Source of the DNA: Gordionus sp. m RMFG-2023
Lineage: Eukaryota > Nematomorpha > Gordioida > Chordodea > Parachordodidae
Direction of reading: 5' to 3'
NCBI RefSeq assembly: GCF_954871325.1
Contig: NC_088778.1
Span: 10,015,743-10,079,742, forward strand
DNA: 64,000 nucleotides
Shown here: in pieces, positions 11,897 through 22,900 of the stretch
Layout: every line of letters starts with the position of its first letter
How positions within the stretch are numbered: position 1 is the stretch's first letter
Translations under genes and position numbers: made by a program
The notes under the pieces: generated by a model
The model's database searches: none
What the model was told of the DNA's origin: nothing
What the model saw: only the letters and a program-made list of their open reading frames with translations

Positions 11897-12010
11897 TACC
11901 GCAAAAACATTATCGCGAATGCATCATACCGAATGTATTAGAGCGAAAACATTACTACGAATGCATCATAGCGAGTGTATTACCGCGAATGCAATATCGC
12001 GAATGCACTA
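11897..12010 (+). repeat. 14-bp tandem array, continuation
   Basis: About eight units of the same GCGAATGCATTAYC word as at 7846-8070. The two blocks were one array before the 8080-11884 transposon inserted, because the target duplication TGAATTYA sits at the junction. Open frames across it (11824-12059) only reflect the repeat. Confidence 0.85.
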
Positions 12011-12390
12011 TCATGTATACAATAGTGATTTATTTATATTTGACAAATGGTTGATATAATTAATAAAATGTATTAAAATTCTTTGCTACTTATCCACTTA
12101 AATAAGAAGTTCATCATTAATATGTTTTTATTTTTTAAATATATCGGAAACCATAAATTTGTTACCGTTTGGAAGTTCCTGGCTAATAAATTCTTTCACC
12201 GGATCTCTATTTCTCTAAGGAAACTTTATAGACTCTCTAATTATATTGTAACTCATTTAGCAAGTTTAGACCTTTTTCAAAAAACCAGAGAATCAGCGTA
12301 ATTGACGTTTCTATATTTATTTAGCGTTGTGTTTTTAAATTTTTATAACTCTAAAACACGTCACTTGCTATTTATAAAATTTCGTATTTT

Positions 12391-12612
12391 ATTAAAAAAT
12401 ATATGGAATTTAGTATCCCCAATTCTTTTTTTAATAATTAGATTAAGTCGTTTTTTTAGAAAATTTGAAATACTAATATTTGACAAAAAATAATTTAAGA
12501 CCCTCATTTATTTTTATTTATTTAAAAATGGGCTAGACGTGTTCCCATTATGTTGATCTATAGCCGGACGCTCGCTTTTTTCTAATTTTTTTTGTAATTA
12601 TAAATTATAATT
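12391..12612 (+). repeat. 222-bp direct repeat, copy 1
   Basis: Nearly identical to 13119-13343 (offset 728), differing by a few single-base indels. It contains GTTCCCATTATGTTGATC and TAGCCGGACGCTCGC. The spacer (12613-13118) has no recognised coding sequence. There are no TG...CA ends, so an LTR pair is not supported; a recent local duplication is possible. Confidence 0.8.
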
Positions 12613-13118
12613 CAAAATCACAAAGCATACTTTGAGATCCATAAAATTATTAAAATAATAAATATAATTAATGTAATTAACCTATCCTTTTTTTCCTTGT
12701 ATAAGACCTAACAATAAACGCCAATTGGATTATTTCTTGCGAAATTAAGGGCCATATTTTATTAATTTTTCTTTCAAGTTTGTAAAATTGTAGCCTATTG
12801 TATATAGAACCCATATTTAGAGGTCTCTTTAAAACTTGTCGACCTGAACAAATATTCCACTTTTCCCTAGAGAATTCAGGAATTAAACTTCATTCCAATT
12901 TTTCTTCTCATGGCCTAATTTTATTATTATCAGATCTTCTCTTGATAAAATACGTAATTTACAAAATTATCGTATGTTTATTGTTAATGGCATTGAATAA
13001 TGGGATTTGTTTGATAATACCGAAATATTTTGTGTTACAGTTTATGATTTAGGAGAAATTTTTAAAAAGATGAGTGTTCGATTACATTTTTTTATCATAA
13101 TTTTCTAAAAACCGACTT

Positions 13119-13343
13119 ATTAAAAAATATATGGAATTTAGTATCCCCAATTCTTTTTTTAATAATTAGATTAAGTCGTTTTTTTAGAAAATTTGAAATA
13201 CTAATATTTGATAAAAAATAATTTTAAGACCCTCATTTATTTTTATTTATTTAAAAATGGGCTAAGACGTGTTCCCATTATGTTGATCTATAGCCGGACG
13301 CTCGCCTTTTTTCTAATTATTTTTGTAATTATAAATTATAATT
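13119..13343 (+). repeat. 222-bp direct repeat, copy 2
   Basis: Second copy of the repeat at 12391-12612, in the same orientation. Similarity starts at ATTAAAAAATATATGG and ends after ATAAATTATAATT. Confidence 0.8.
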
Positions 13344-13809
13344 TATTATTCATTTTTTATTGACTATTGATATAATACACCATTTGCATATAAATAATTC
13401 ATATAATGTCAAAATATGACATTTTTTTAAAATTTTTTTCTAATTCCATAGATTATTATATAGAATTAATTTAAAGCTATAATAATAGTCAATGTATATT
13501 TATAGCATAATTTAATTGATCTGACTAGCCCTGATTCTACTAACCCGTAGTTACTAATTCCATGAAACCTCCTTTCTGGAAGAATGCACATTTAAAAAAA
13601 TATGAAAGCACGAAAAATGTAAAAATGAGATATTTTTTGCCTTTCGATTTTAAGTATAAACATGAAAATTTAACAATATCATAATTAATTATAATTTTTA
13701 TGATTTATTATTTAATTTTGAAATTGAAAATTTTCAATTTGTAATTTATATTTTCATTTGTATTATAAACCTAAATCACGTGTTAATAATTTAAAGTGTC
13801 ATCGCCTAA

Positions 13810-14430
13810 TCGTTAAGTGATTCAGACAATGATATTAATGAAATGGAAGATACCAGGGAAGAAAATGTTGTTAATAGCTATAATACAAATTTCCCATTCC
13901 CTAGATTTGAAATTTTTTTTTAAATAAATATAAAAAACCAAACTGGCTTCAAATTTATTTGTTTAAAATGTAAAAACAATATTTCCTCAAATCAATCCAG
14001 TTATAACTTCAAGAAATACTTAAAGGTAAATTGTTATTTTTACATTCTAATATTATTTATTTTATAAGACTGTTCATGCCAATAGTTTTAAGGAAATGGA
14101 GAAACATCTAAATAATTTTGGTATAAGCAACTCTACATCCAAAAAGATTAGTTCAATTCAAACCAAATTAATTATCAATACAAATGCCAATATTTCTCAG
14201 AAATTGGCTGATAAAGTTATTGTTGATTTTATAATTGATACAGTGCAGCCAATGTTCTTGGTAGATAATCCATCATTTACCATGATGATTAAAACTCTAT
14301 CCCCTGGCACAACAATTTTATTCGCCAAACAGATAACTTTAAAGGGATGAAAGATACTCTAATAGTAGAGTTATCAGAGATATCATATATTATGTACCAC
14401 GGCAGATAGTTGGACACATAACACAAGGTA
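13810..14430 (+). pseudogene. hAT transposase N-terminal part (BED finger and core start)
   Basis: Read on the plus strand: an acidic leader (SDNDINEMEDTREE), a BED-type finger remnant (FKFICLKCKNNISS followed by YNFKKYLK, about 13945-14025) and then 14096-14350 with KVIVDFIIDTVQPMFLVDNP followed by FTMMIKTLSPG. That is the hAT motif around FI..D..P...V....F..ml..L.P. TTADSWTHNTR at about 14394-14427 corresponds to the T.D.W(T/S) strand. The catalytic and dimerisation parts do not follow; 14560-14745 is another element. It may be the transposase of the 7803-15924 element (inference). Confidence 0.65.
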
Positions 14431-14559
14431 GAAACTTATAAAATGCAACAAATTACCATAAATATTTATTTTTATTACATAAATTTTTCTATAATCAAAA
14501 CTAACTATATTTTAATATTTATAAATGTTGATTTTTATATATCTATACAATAACATTAT

Positions 14560-14745
14560 AAGCAAAAATTAAAAAAATAGTTTCTAAATTTTTTTTATAA
14601 AAAGTAGCTAAAGCTACTTTAAAAAAATAGTAGCTAATAGCGTGCTACTTTTTTTTGACAAATAGCGATAGCGTAGGGCGCTAATTTTTTTGATAAATAG
14701 CGATAGCGCGCTTAAAATTAGCGATTAACAACTCTGGCAAGAACC
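14560..14745. mobile_element. hAT-like end rich in TAGCGATAGCG
   Basis: Short TAGC-containing words (AGTAGCTAAAGCTACT, AATAGCGATAGCGTAG) lead to an end that reads inward CCAGAGTTGTTAATCGC. The GTTGTTAA core is the one used by several other MITEs in this window. The opposite end was not identified. Confidence 0.45.
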
Positions 14746-15494
14746 TAACAAGAATCAATTATGGAAATCATTATTTTATTGTTTTTTTTCAATTCCTGAG
14801 TCACAATAGCAATTTTATCATCAGAGATTATATGCATTAAATTCTGAGATGTTTAGCCATTCAATTCAACAATCTACCTATGATGCTGAATATTGTTTCA
14901 TGTCTTGTTGTGATAAGTTTTGGCCTTGCCTTTTTGATTAAGCAATAAGAGAACTTTATGCAAATTTATTATCAAAAAATGGATATCAAGTCAATACTAA
15001 ATCCCCCCTCACTAATTAAAGTATGTTTTGCAAAGGAATAATATAAATGATTTCCGAGGACTAATTATCTGTTTGGCTAAATAAGACTTTTCCTAGCGCC
15101 TTACAAATTTAATTTATTTCAACCAAAGCTACATCCAAAATCTTTAATTATATTTAGGCCCGAACCTAGCCATTATTTTAAATTATCGGCCTGAGCCTGT
15201 CCTGTCCTGTCCCAAATTTAATTAAAAAATATAACTAAACGCATATTTAAACAATCAAAAAAATTTAATTCCTTTTCACTAATCCTAGAGAAATCTATTG
15301 CCGCTTGGAATCTTTTTTATAAATTTTGAGTCCAAAAAAATCAAAGCCTTACCCCGATTTGCCAGAAAAATTTTTTTTAGACCTAAGCCCGACTTTAACT
15401 TAATTTACAGATTAAACTAAGTCTGTCTAAAGACCGATAAATATAAAATTGTAATTTAACTCCATTCCCGATATTGTAACTGATGTAATTCATT

Positions 15495-15895
15495 TAAGAT
15501 AATGCATTCGCGACGCTAATGCATTCAATATAATAAAGCTTTAATATATTCGCGATGATACTATAACGTAATCGCTATAATACATTTGCGCTAATACCTT
15601 CGCGGTATTACATTCGCGGTAATGCATTAATATTATTTCGCGGTAATTGACATTCGCGGTAATACATTATCGGTAATGCATTCGCGATATTATATTCGCG
15701 ATAATCTATTCGCGGTAATGCATTCGCTATAATGCATTTGCGGTAATGCATTCGCGATATTATAATCGCGATAATGCATTCGCTATGATATTATTTCGAG
15801 GTAATCAACATTCGCGGTAATATATTTAATATAATATTATTTCGCGGAAATCTACATTCATGGTAATACATTCGCTATAATATATTTCGCGTTAA
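15495..15895 (-). repeat. 14-bp array in inverted orientation (diverged)
   Basis: About 400 bp of words such as GCGGTAATGCATTC, the reverse complement of the 7846-8070 repeat, with more length variation. It is followed by GGTATTGACATG, the complement of the sequence preceding the left array. Confidence 0.8.
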
Positions 15896-15939
15896 ATTTT
15901 CTTGGTATTGACATGTAACCAGTGATCACGATTTAAAAT

Positions 15940-16818
15940 ATTAGCCCGGCCTTGGTATTTAAAAAAAATTTTGATCCAACCCGGGAATTTACTTATAGAC
16001 CAGACCCGAGTATTTTAATAAAAATACAGCTTGGCCCGTGTTCAGGTCTCTGAGATATTTAATATGGCTTGGAACATAGGCCGGACCGAATATTATTTTA
16101 AATATGCCCCAGTCTGGCCTAAAAATACCCGGGTCTGGCTGGGCGCCCATTCCATTTAAATAAAAATACCCTTGCCGGGCGGAAATTTTAAGGATAAATA
16201 TATTAAATTGTTATTATTATCTATAAAAATATAAAACCATATATCACATTCTTTCACTTATCATATTTCCTATTTCCATTTTTTCGATTTTACAAAATAT
16301 TTCTAGTAAAATATTATTCAAATTAATTATTCAACTAATCATTATTGAATTCAGCAATTATGTATGTTGCCAGGGAGAGGGCGCAAAATTTCTGATTATA
16401 TAAAAGGCTATATTAAATTACAAGAGGAACAGGAAATAAGGGAATTACCATCGATCAGTCGAATAGAAATTGTAGTGATTCAAATTTATTTCTTTTACGA
16501 CAAATGTAGAGATAAGATAATTTGAAAAGTTATTACATATGAATTTCACATATTCTTAAAAAAAGATTCTAAAATGCCGAATATATCTATATTTTTAAAA
16601 ACCACGTGGAAAACATTCATATACCCTGGGCGAAATTTTTTTTAAATAAATCCGGGAGGAAAATAAAATTCAGGCTGAGCTAGGTCAATTTCTTTTAAGA
16701 AGAATCTGGCTGGGCCTGAAAATATTCCGGCCTAGCTGAATAGACGCCTGGCTGATCAAAAAAATTTTCATTTCAGATCCGGGCTGGGCGTGCAAATGAT
16801 ACCTCTGCAGACCTCTGA
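15940..16818. mobile_element. Cluster of decayed GGCCGGGC-type hAT MITE pieces
   Basis: Two right ends of the CAGAGRYCTGCAG family are readable (GTTCAGGTCTCTG to about 16047, CTGCAGACCTCTG to 16818). GC-rich GGCCCG, CCGGGC and GGCTGGGC patches lie between. Left ends are not clear. The part between 16200 and 16560 is AT-rich and featureless. Confidence 0.5.
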
Positions 16819-16837
16819 TATAACCCTAGAAAATTAT

Positions 16838-17912
16838 CAATGTTTTATTGATTCCGGAACGGTTCAGTTCGGTCTCATCTGATTATTGGGTCCGACTGGC
16901 CGGTTCGGTCCGACAATACGGTAGGATGGTCCGACACGTCCGATCGAAGACCGATTAAAAAAGAAAAAAGTTTACTATGAATTGTTTTTTAGTAATGTAC
17001 ATGTACACCTAAAACATGATTATTTAATGCATAACACTTTATAATATTTCATTCATCGTTTACTTTTTATATTCTTCCGTTTCATTTGTTCGTCAAGTAA
17101 TTTAATTTAGTAAGTAATATTATATTTTTATTTTGATAATATTATTTAACCATCACTCTCTTCTGGGAGTAAAGTATAACTATTAATTTAGAAAATAGTA
17201 TTAGTAGTTCAAATAAAAAAAATCATCAAATTTGAAAGATGTTAAAGAATTATGTAAATTTTTAAGAAAGGATAGTTCTAGGAAAACATGTAAAATAAAA
17301 TTCTTCAAGCAAAGTATACTATGCATATATATATCAAATTGAGAGTCAAAATTTAAATATAAGTATAAAAACTTCAATAAATAAATCTACATATAGTTAT
17401 GATTTGGGCTGGGAACCAATATTAAAAACCCAAGAAATATTGTATTAGTATTGGGTCTAAAATATTTGGTTTAAATAATATTTTCTATTTCTTGTATTGG
17501 TATTATTGGTTTAAATTCAAATTATTAATCAAAAGAATAGAAATATTAATTTAAAAAAGCGATAATTTGTAGTTTTAAATAATCATGATGCATTATCATA
17601 AAAACAGAGAACCAACTCTCAAAATTTTTGTGAATTCAAATTCTTTCTTAAGTTGGGAATTTAAGAGATGTGAAATCATTTTTTATATAATAAAAATGAT
17701 TTGATGAAATAATTAAAATATTGGTAATTTAACGCATTTCATTTTTAATGAATTTAATGCAGAATAAAACTTGTATAGCTTAACATATACTTTTTTTTAG
17801 ACCGGACCGATCGGATAGAACTAAAAAAATGGTTCTACGGTCAGGTCTCACTTGACTTAAGGGTCCAACCGGTTTCATTTAAAAAAAAAGGACCCCACCG
17901 TTGTAAACACTA
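16838..17912. mobile_element. Nonautonomous hAT-like element with CCGGTTCGGTCC arms
   Basis: The left arm (16838-16960) has repeated CCGGTTCGGTCC/GGTCCGAC words. The right arm (17795-17912) has the complement (GACCGGACCGATCGG, GGTCCAACCGG) and ends ACCGTTGTAAACACTA. The termini CAATGTTTTA and, inverted, TAGTGTTTAC are hAT-like. The 800-bp AT-rich centre lacks an open transposase. No target duplication was seen. Confidence 0.55.
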
Positions 17913-19524
17913 TTTTAAAGTATAAGATAAATTTGTATAAAAAATATTTATTTTATTGGGGTAAAACGTTTTAAAGTAATCATATTTTTTCTAATTTTTT
18001 TACCTAACAAAATAGTTTTAAGATGACGCCTTGCAAAAAATTTATCATACTTAGGATTTAAATATCAGAGTGTCCTGCATTCCAAGTTTCAACCAATCTT
18101 GAAAATAAAAAAATTTAAGGTCCGGATTTTTATATTTTTTGACCCTTTTCAGCTAATTATATATTTGACCTTACCCTATTTATAAAATTTTGGTCATTTT
18201 AAAAAAGGATCTTCTACTTTTTTGATAGTTTATGCAAAATATTTTATGAAGATTTTAGAAAGAAAATCATATGAGAAACACTTTAAATGATATATTGCGT
18301 TATATTTCAACAAATTCGTTAATAAAAAAATTAAAAAATTTGCCATGCCTGATATTTATTTATATTCGGACAGGTGTGGCCAGAATTTTTAAAATAAAAC
18401 CATATTACAGTCCCACCCGATGTCCGGTCTAGGGTCGAGAATTAAAATTTTAAATTATTTCCAGGCCAGATTGGCAGAAAATTTGAAACTTCGTAGTTCA
18501 CCGATATTTTCTAATAAAATTAATTTATTGATTAATTTTTTGCATGTCATTATATAGAATAGACTTCGGTAAAAAATATAAAAAGTAAAATATAATAACT
18601 AAAACAAATTTTTACCACAACTTAAAAACATTTTAAAAACTTTGAACCGGGTACTAAAAATTCCATTATTATTTTTTTCGGATGGATAAAACATGATATT
18701 TTAGAATATTATTGGATTTTATAAATAGAGGACATTAAAAGTTTATAGAAGAAAGTTATTAGTTCAGCCATGAGGATTAGGCCAGAAAAAATACACTTAT
18801 GCCTCAAAGGTGGGTTATTTTCGGAATGCTTTAAGGATGAACTATATTAGATGATTCTGCAACATATTTCTGAACTGTTTTGAAGAATTTTAGTAAATTT
18901 ATGATTAAGATAACTTATAAAGTAATATTTTTTGATTAATATTATTTTCCAACCTGTATATTTTCTAAATCATAATTCTCTTTTCAAAAAACAAGAAATT
19001 TTATAAGATTGCCTTGAAAGTTGTCCTAATCGAAAATGACTCCTTAACACACATTGATAGTCAAAGTAAAAATATTCTAATCTTATGATCTTAATTATAT
19101 TATTTTAATTCAGTTAAATCTTTATCATGTTAATATCTGAGTATACTTGTTGGTGTCCTAAAAGCGGGCTAGATTTCTGGAGTCTAGTTTTCTACATTAT
19201 AAAATTTGGCTCTGCCTTTTCAATTTTTAAAATAGTTGATTTGGCAATGCCTTTGCATAATGATTAACTCAGAGGCCCGAATTAAAAACCATGCCCGTGG
19301 AAACGGATAAATGAATCTTATTTTTGACAAGATTTGGTAGTTGTTGAACAAATTTGATTGAATCATAGATTCTGGTCTTTCTTTAGCAGATGGTTTGACT
19401 TGCACTGTTACTATATGTGAAGGGCATTAAAATCGTTAGTTAGGACAGGCATTTGAATCCGTCAACACAATATTTCTGAAAACATAATATATTTTTATAA
19501 CTAATATCTTTTGGTAATATTTAG
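17913..19524. other. Stretch upstream of the first recognised ligand exon
   Basis: Apart from a GGCCAG/CCGGTC-rich MITE scrap at 18345-18480, this stretch is unique AT-rich sequence. I searched it on the plus strand for the missing signal peptide and MNNL exons of the Notch ligand and found no convincing Cys-containing open stretch with usable splice sites. They may lie further upstream or outside the window. Confidence 0.4.
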
Positions 19525-19935
19525 AAAGAAAATTGACCGAGTTTACATTCGAAAACTTCATAGTACCTACAATGCATTGGAAGAATTATATTATAGTTGA
19601 TAAAATCTTTAGTACTAGATCCTATCACTCCCCGAGTACCTCACCTGAAAAGGATAGTGAAAATGAGGAGAATCACAATTTTTCACAAGTGGGCCCCTCA
19701 AAGATTTTCTATGATAATTACTTTAATGCAACAGTTAATAATAATGGATTAATAGAAGGTTTCTCAAGTTACATCAAAATAAGTGTTAAAGTCACTTGCG
19801 ACTATAATTACCATGACGATCATTGCTCCACATTCTGTAAACCTAGAAACGATACATTTGGTCATTTTTATTGCTCAGAAAATGGAGGGAGTAAGATTTG
19901 TCATGATGGTTGGTTAGGTCCTAATTGCGATAAAG
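19525..19935 (+). CDS. JAG (Serrate-like): Ligand exon: end of MNNL/C2 domain and complete DSL domain
   Basis: Acceptor TATTTAG before 19525; donor AAAG|GTTAGT after 19935 (phase 1). TEFTFENFIVPTMHW matches the F.FTW..F.L..EAWH strand that ends the N-terminal domain. The DSL domain then has all six cysteines, from VTCDYNYHDDHC to GWLGPNC. The receptor-binding loop reads FCKPRNDTFGHF, close to FCRPRDDFFGHY of Jagged. An acidic Ser/Glu stretch (SPEKDSENEENH) lies between them. Confidence 0.92.
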
Positions 19936-22900
19936 GTTAGTTATTTTTTTTATCTATTGGATTATATTTTAGTAACTTAGTCATTCATTAATTATTTTTT
20001 TTAATGTAAAAAAAATTAAAGCCAACTGTGATGCTTATTGTACAAATAATCATAACGGCTGCATACGACCTAATAAATGCCGGTAAAGTAAATGTCGTAA
20101 ATAAATGATTATCATTCCTTTCTTCTTTTTTTTTAAAACGATATTTAATAATTTATTAATTCTCTAAATCTTAAACTACATATATATTTTTATTTTTTGT
20201 TCTTCAATTTTATTAATATCCTACCTATTGCCAAAAAATGATAGAATATGAATTTTCATAATGTTTTTTTTTGTGTAGGGTAGTGTAGTTGAGTTATCAT
20301 TAGAAATATGAGAAGGCTGAGATGTGAGTAAATATTTAAATTGCATAAATATGTCAGCGGTACTTTTTGAAATTATGGCCATTATGTAGATATTTTTAAA
20401 AAGTATTTTAAAAAGACCTAAATAGATATAAAAACAGATTGAATAAACTATTTTCTTTTATTTCATCAAGCAATATAATATTTATTAGGAAAAAATCTCA
20501 GAATTCAGGTATGATTTTTTAAACAATATGAATGGTGATTGTTTCTCAAAGTTTTTAAAGTCGTTTATTTTTAGGCACCGCTTTTATTGCACTGAATACT
20601 CGTTCAAAAAATTTTTGGGATACAATATATGTATAAATAGGATTTTAATGTCTGGAAATGGTTGTTTTCTTTTATAAAGATGTATCATTTATCTAGAAGG
20701 ATTTTTGGTAATTTACCATCATTATAGGACATATCTACATTATAAATGGGAATGATGAATCTTGCCACGAATTTGATTCTTTCAGGTCTGTACCCCTCCT
20801 TCTAAAAAATGGATTTAGGTTTAATGAAAAATCTCTGAATCCGGTTCAGGTTAGGGTGTGTTCAGGATTCGTAAACCAGAAAAATAATGACTTATAAAAA
20901 TTATTTAAAATAACCGAATCATTTTTTTAAAATAAATTTATTTTAATTGATATTGCAAATTATTATATCAGCACAATTATAATATATATTACTAGCTGAT
21001 AAACCGTCAAGAATGACTGGGTTGACGGCACTAAATATATACTAGATATTAATTTGTAATATCATCATTAAATAGATGGTGATAAATTGAGATATTAATA
21101 CTAATATAATTAGTGTGTAATTAATTTTTTATAAAACCAAAAAATGTCGAAATATTAACATAGGTCTTTTACATTTATTTCATATAATATTTTATATTTA
21201 TAATAAAATTCTTAAATAATATATTATGGTCAGTTAATACATAGTATATGGCCAGTTTGACTGGCGAAAAACAACTTTCACATTCTAGCTCATAAATTAT
21301 TATAGATAGAGCTATGATTCAAATTTTATTTTAAAGTTTAATAATTAGGCTACACATTGATAAAAAAATTTGTTTGGTTAAACCCAAATTTTAAAACCTT
21401 TTTTTCAAAAAAACAAGGCCATTGAGTCGGTCCTGAAGGAAAATAATCATTTTATTATTTTTCATAAAAACATACCTAAGCTTATTTTATCCTCAAAAAT
21501 GCCTTTTTAATTCTGCAAATTCAATATTGATAAAAAACCTAAGGTGCTTTCCCGTTTGAAACTCTTTTAAAGTAATACGAACAAAACATTTTAAAAATAA
21601 TGCTAGACTAAGTATTTAATTCAACTTTAACTCCTGGCTTCAGGCAGCTCTTCCTTGCAAATTGGGAGGCTTAGGACTTAGATCTCCTATTATCTTCTGC
21701 AAAATCCCTGAAACATATCATTTCCAAAAATCATTTCAACTGACAATGATTATTTGATAGACTAAGTCTTAAATTGCTGTACTACCAATCTCTTGCCAAA
21801 TAAACCTCAACCAGAGTCATCAAAGCAAAATACACTATAAAATTGACCGTTTTTTCGCTTACCTCAACTTGAGTGATGATCATCAATACTAATCCCTTCT
21901 CGGGACGCTTAATTTTAACAACTCGGGGGTTTGATTCCTACCCCAGTATTTTAAACAATCAACTAATATATAGGGACTCTTTTCATTATGCAATCAGTTT
22001 GTGCCTACCATTTTAAAACCAATAGATTTGCAACAAATGTAATCAGGTTGCAGTGTTTTGGACGCCATGCGCTTTATTGTACATTCATATCTAAAATTAA
22101 CACAACAAAATTAACACACTTATTACCACATTTCTCAATAAGGCAAATCTCCCGTGCATTCTTGAACCCACATTCAGCATAGATAAAAAACGCCCTTACG
22201 GCAAAACTTTAGCCCCTTTGTATCAGGAAAACTTTTGGGCTAATTTACTTGCATAGGCCCCCATGCCCCTTCTAATAATATATATGACCCTCTTCTCAGG
22301 GCGGAGTCATTAAAATGTCAAAAATATTCTTACCTGATGGATGATAACCACTTTTCTCCATCATAGCTAAATCATCCTGCTCATTTGGCAACCCGCTTTG
22401 AATCTTTTTAAAACGGATTCCAAATCCATAAGGAAAAAAAACACATCTCTCCTTTTTATATACTCAAACAAAACATTGCTATCACAATAATTCGTTCTAA
22501 TTATTTAAAGTTTTAAAATTCTTAGCCCGAATTATTCACTTAACATTCTCCTTTTAAACCTTTTTTTATATTAATTTTTAAATAAAAAAATAATTCAACC
22601 CTTAAATATTATAGACCTAAACATTAAACAATGATTAAACAAAATGATTAAAATATAACAAAAATGATTATAATATAACAATAAGATATTAAGTAAATAA
22701 TAATGTAATACTTTAATGCGTTATTTTATGATGTTGTTGCCTGATTTGGAAAATAATAGCCCGTATACAGTACTTTTTTAAATTAATTTTACTCAAAACC
22801 TTACAAAACAAAATGTCTTGTTATTGGACAACTAACTGCACGTTTTTTACATTATCGTTTAATTAATTTTTTATGAGAAATAGCATTCTAACCTTCGTCA

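Larger units (their letters stand above)
7803..15924. mobile_element. Probable 8.1-kb foldback-like element with inverted 14-bp repeat arrays
   Basis: The left side holds ATCACGTCAATACCGTGAAA followed by a direct array of GCGAATGCATTAYC. The right side, read inward, holds TACATGTCAATACCAAGAAA followed by the same array in inverted orientation. A third end of this kind (CCATGTCAATTCAGCGAAA plus CGCGA-rich array) is at 32345-32562. The interior carries a hAT-like transposase start (13810-14430, +) and later insertions, including 8080-11884. Treating both ends as one element is inference from their orientation; no target duplication was found at the outer borders. Confidence 0.45.

Noticed and set aside
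11824-12059. Two overlapping plus-strand open frames with repetitive peptides
   Set aside because: They run through the 14-bp tandem array; the period is not a multiple of three and the frames have no other support.
12391-13343. LTR pair of a retroelement
   Set aside because: The repeats lack TG...CA ends, primer-binding site and any gag/pol-like coding between them.
19220-19405. Minus-strand open frame, and a search here for a plus-strand MNNL exon
   Set aside because: Neither strand shows cysteines in the MNNL pattern or suitable splice sites.
21640-22440. Apparent two-exon minus-strand gene (open stretches near 22430-22348 and 21720-21650 with a good GTAAGA donor and TTTCAG acceptor)
   Set aside because: The second stretch is the exact reverse complement of the LINE motif LPCKLGGLGLRSP on the plus strand, so the minus-strand frame is a shadow of a retrotransposon.
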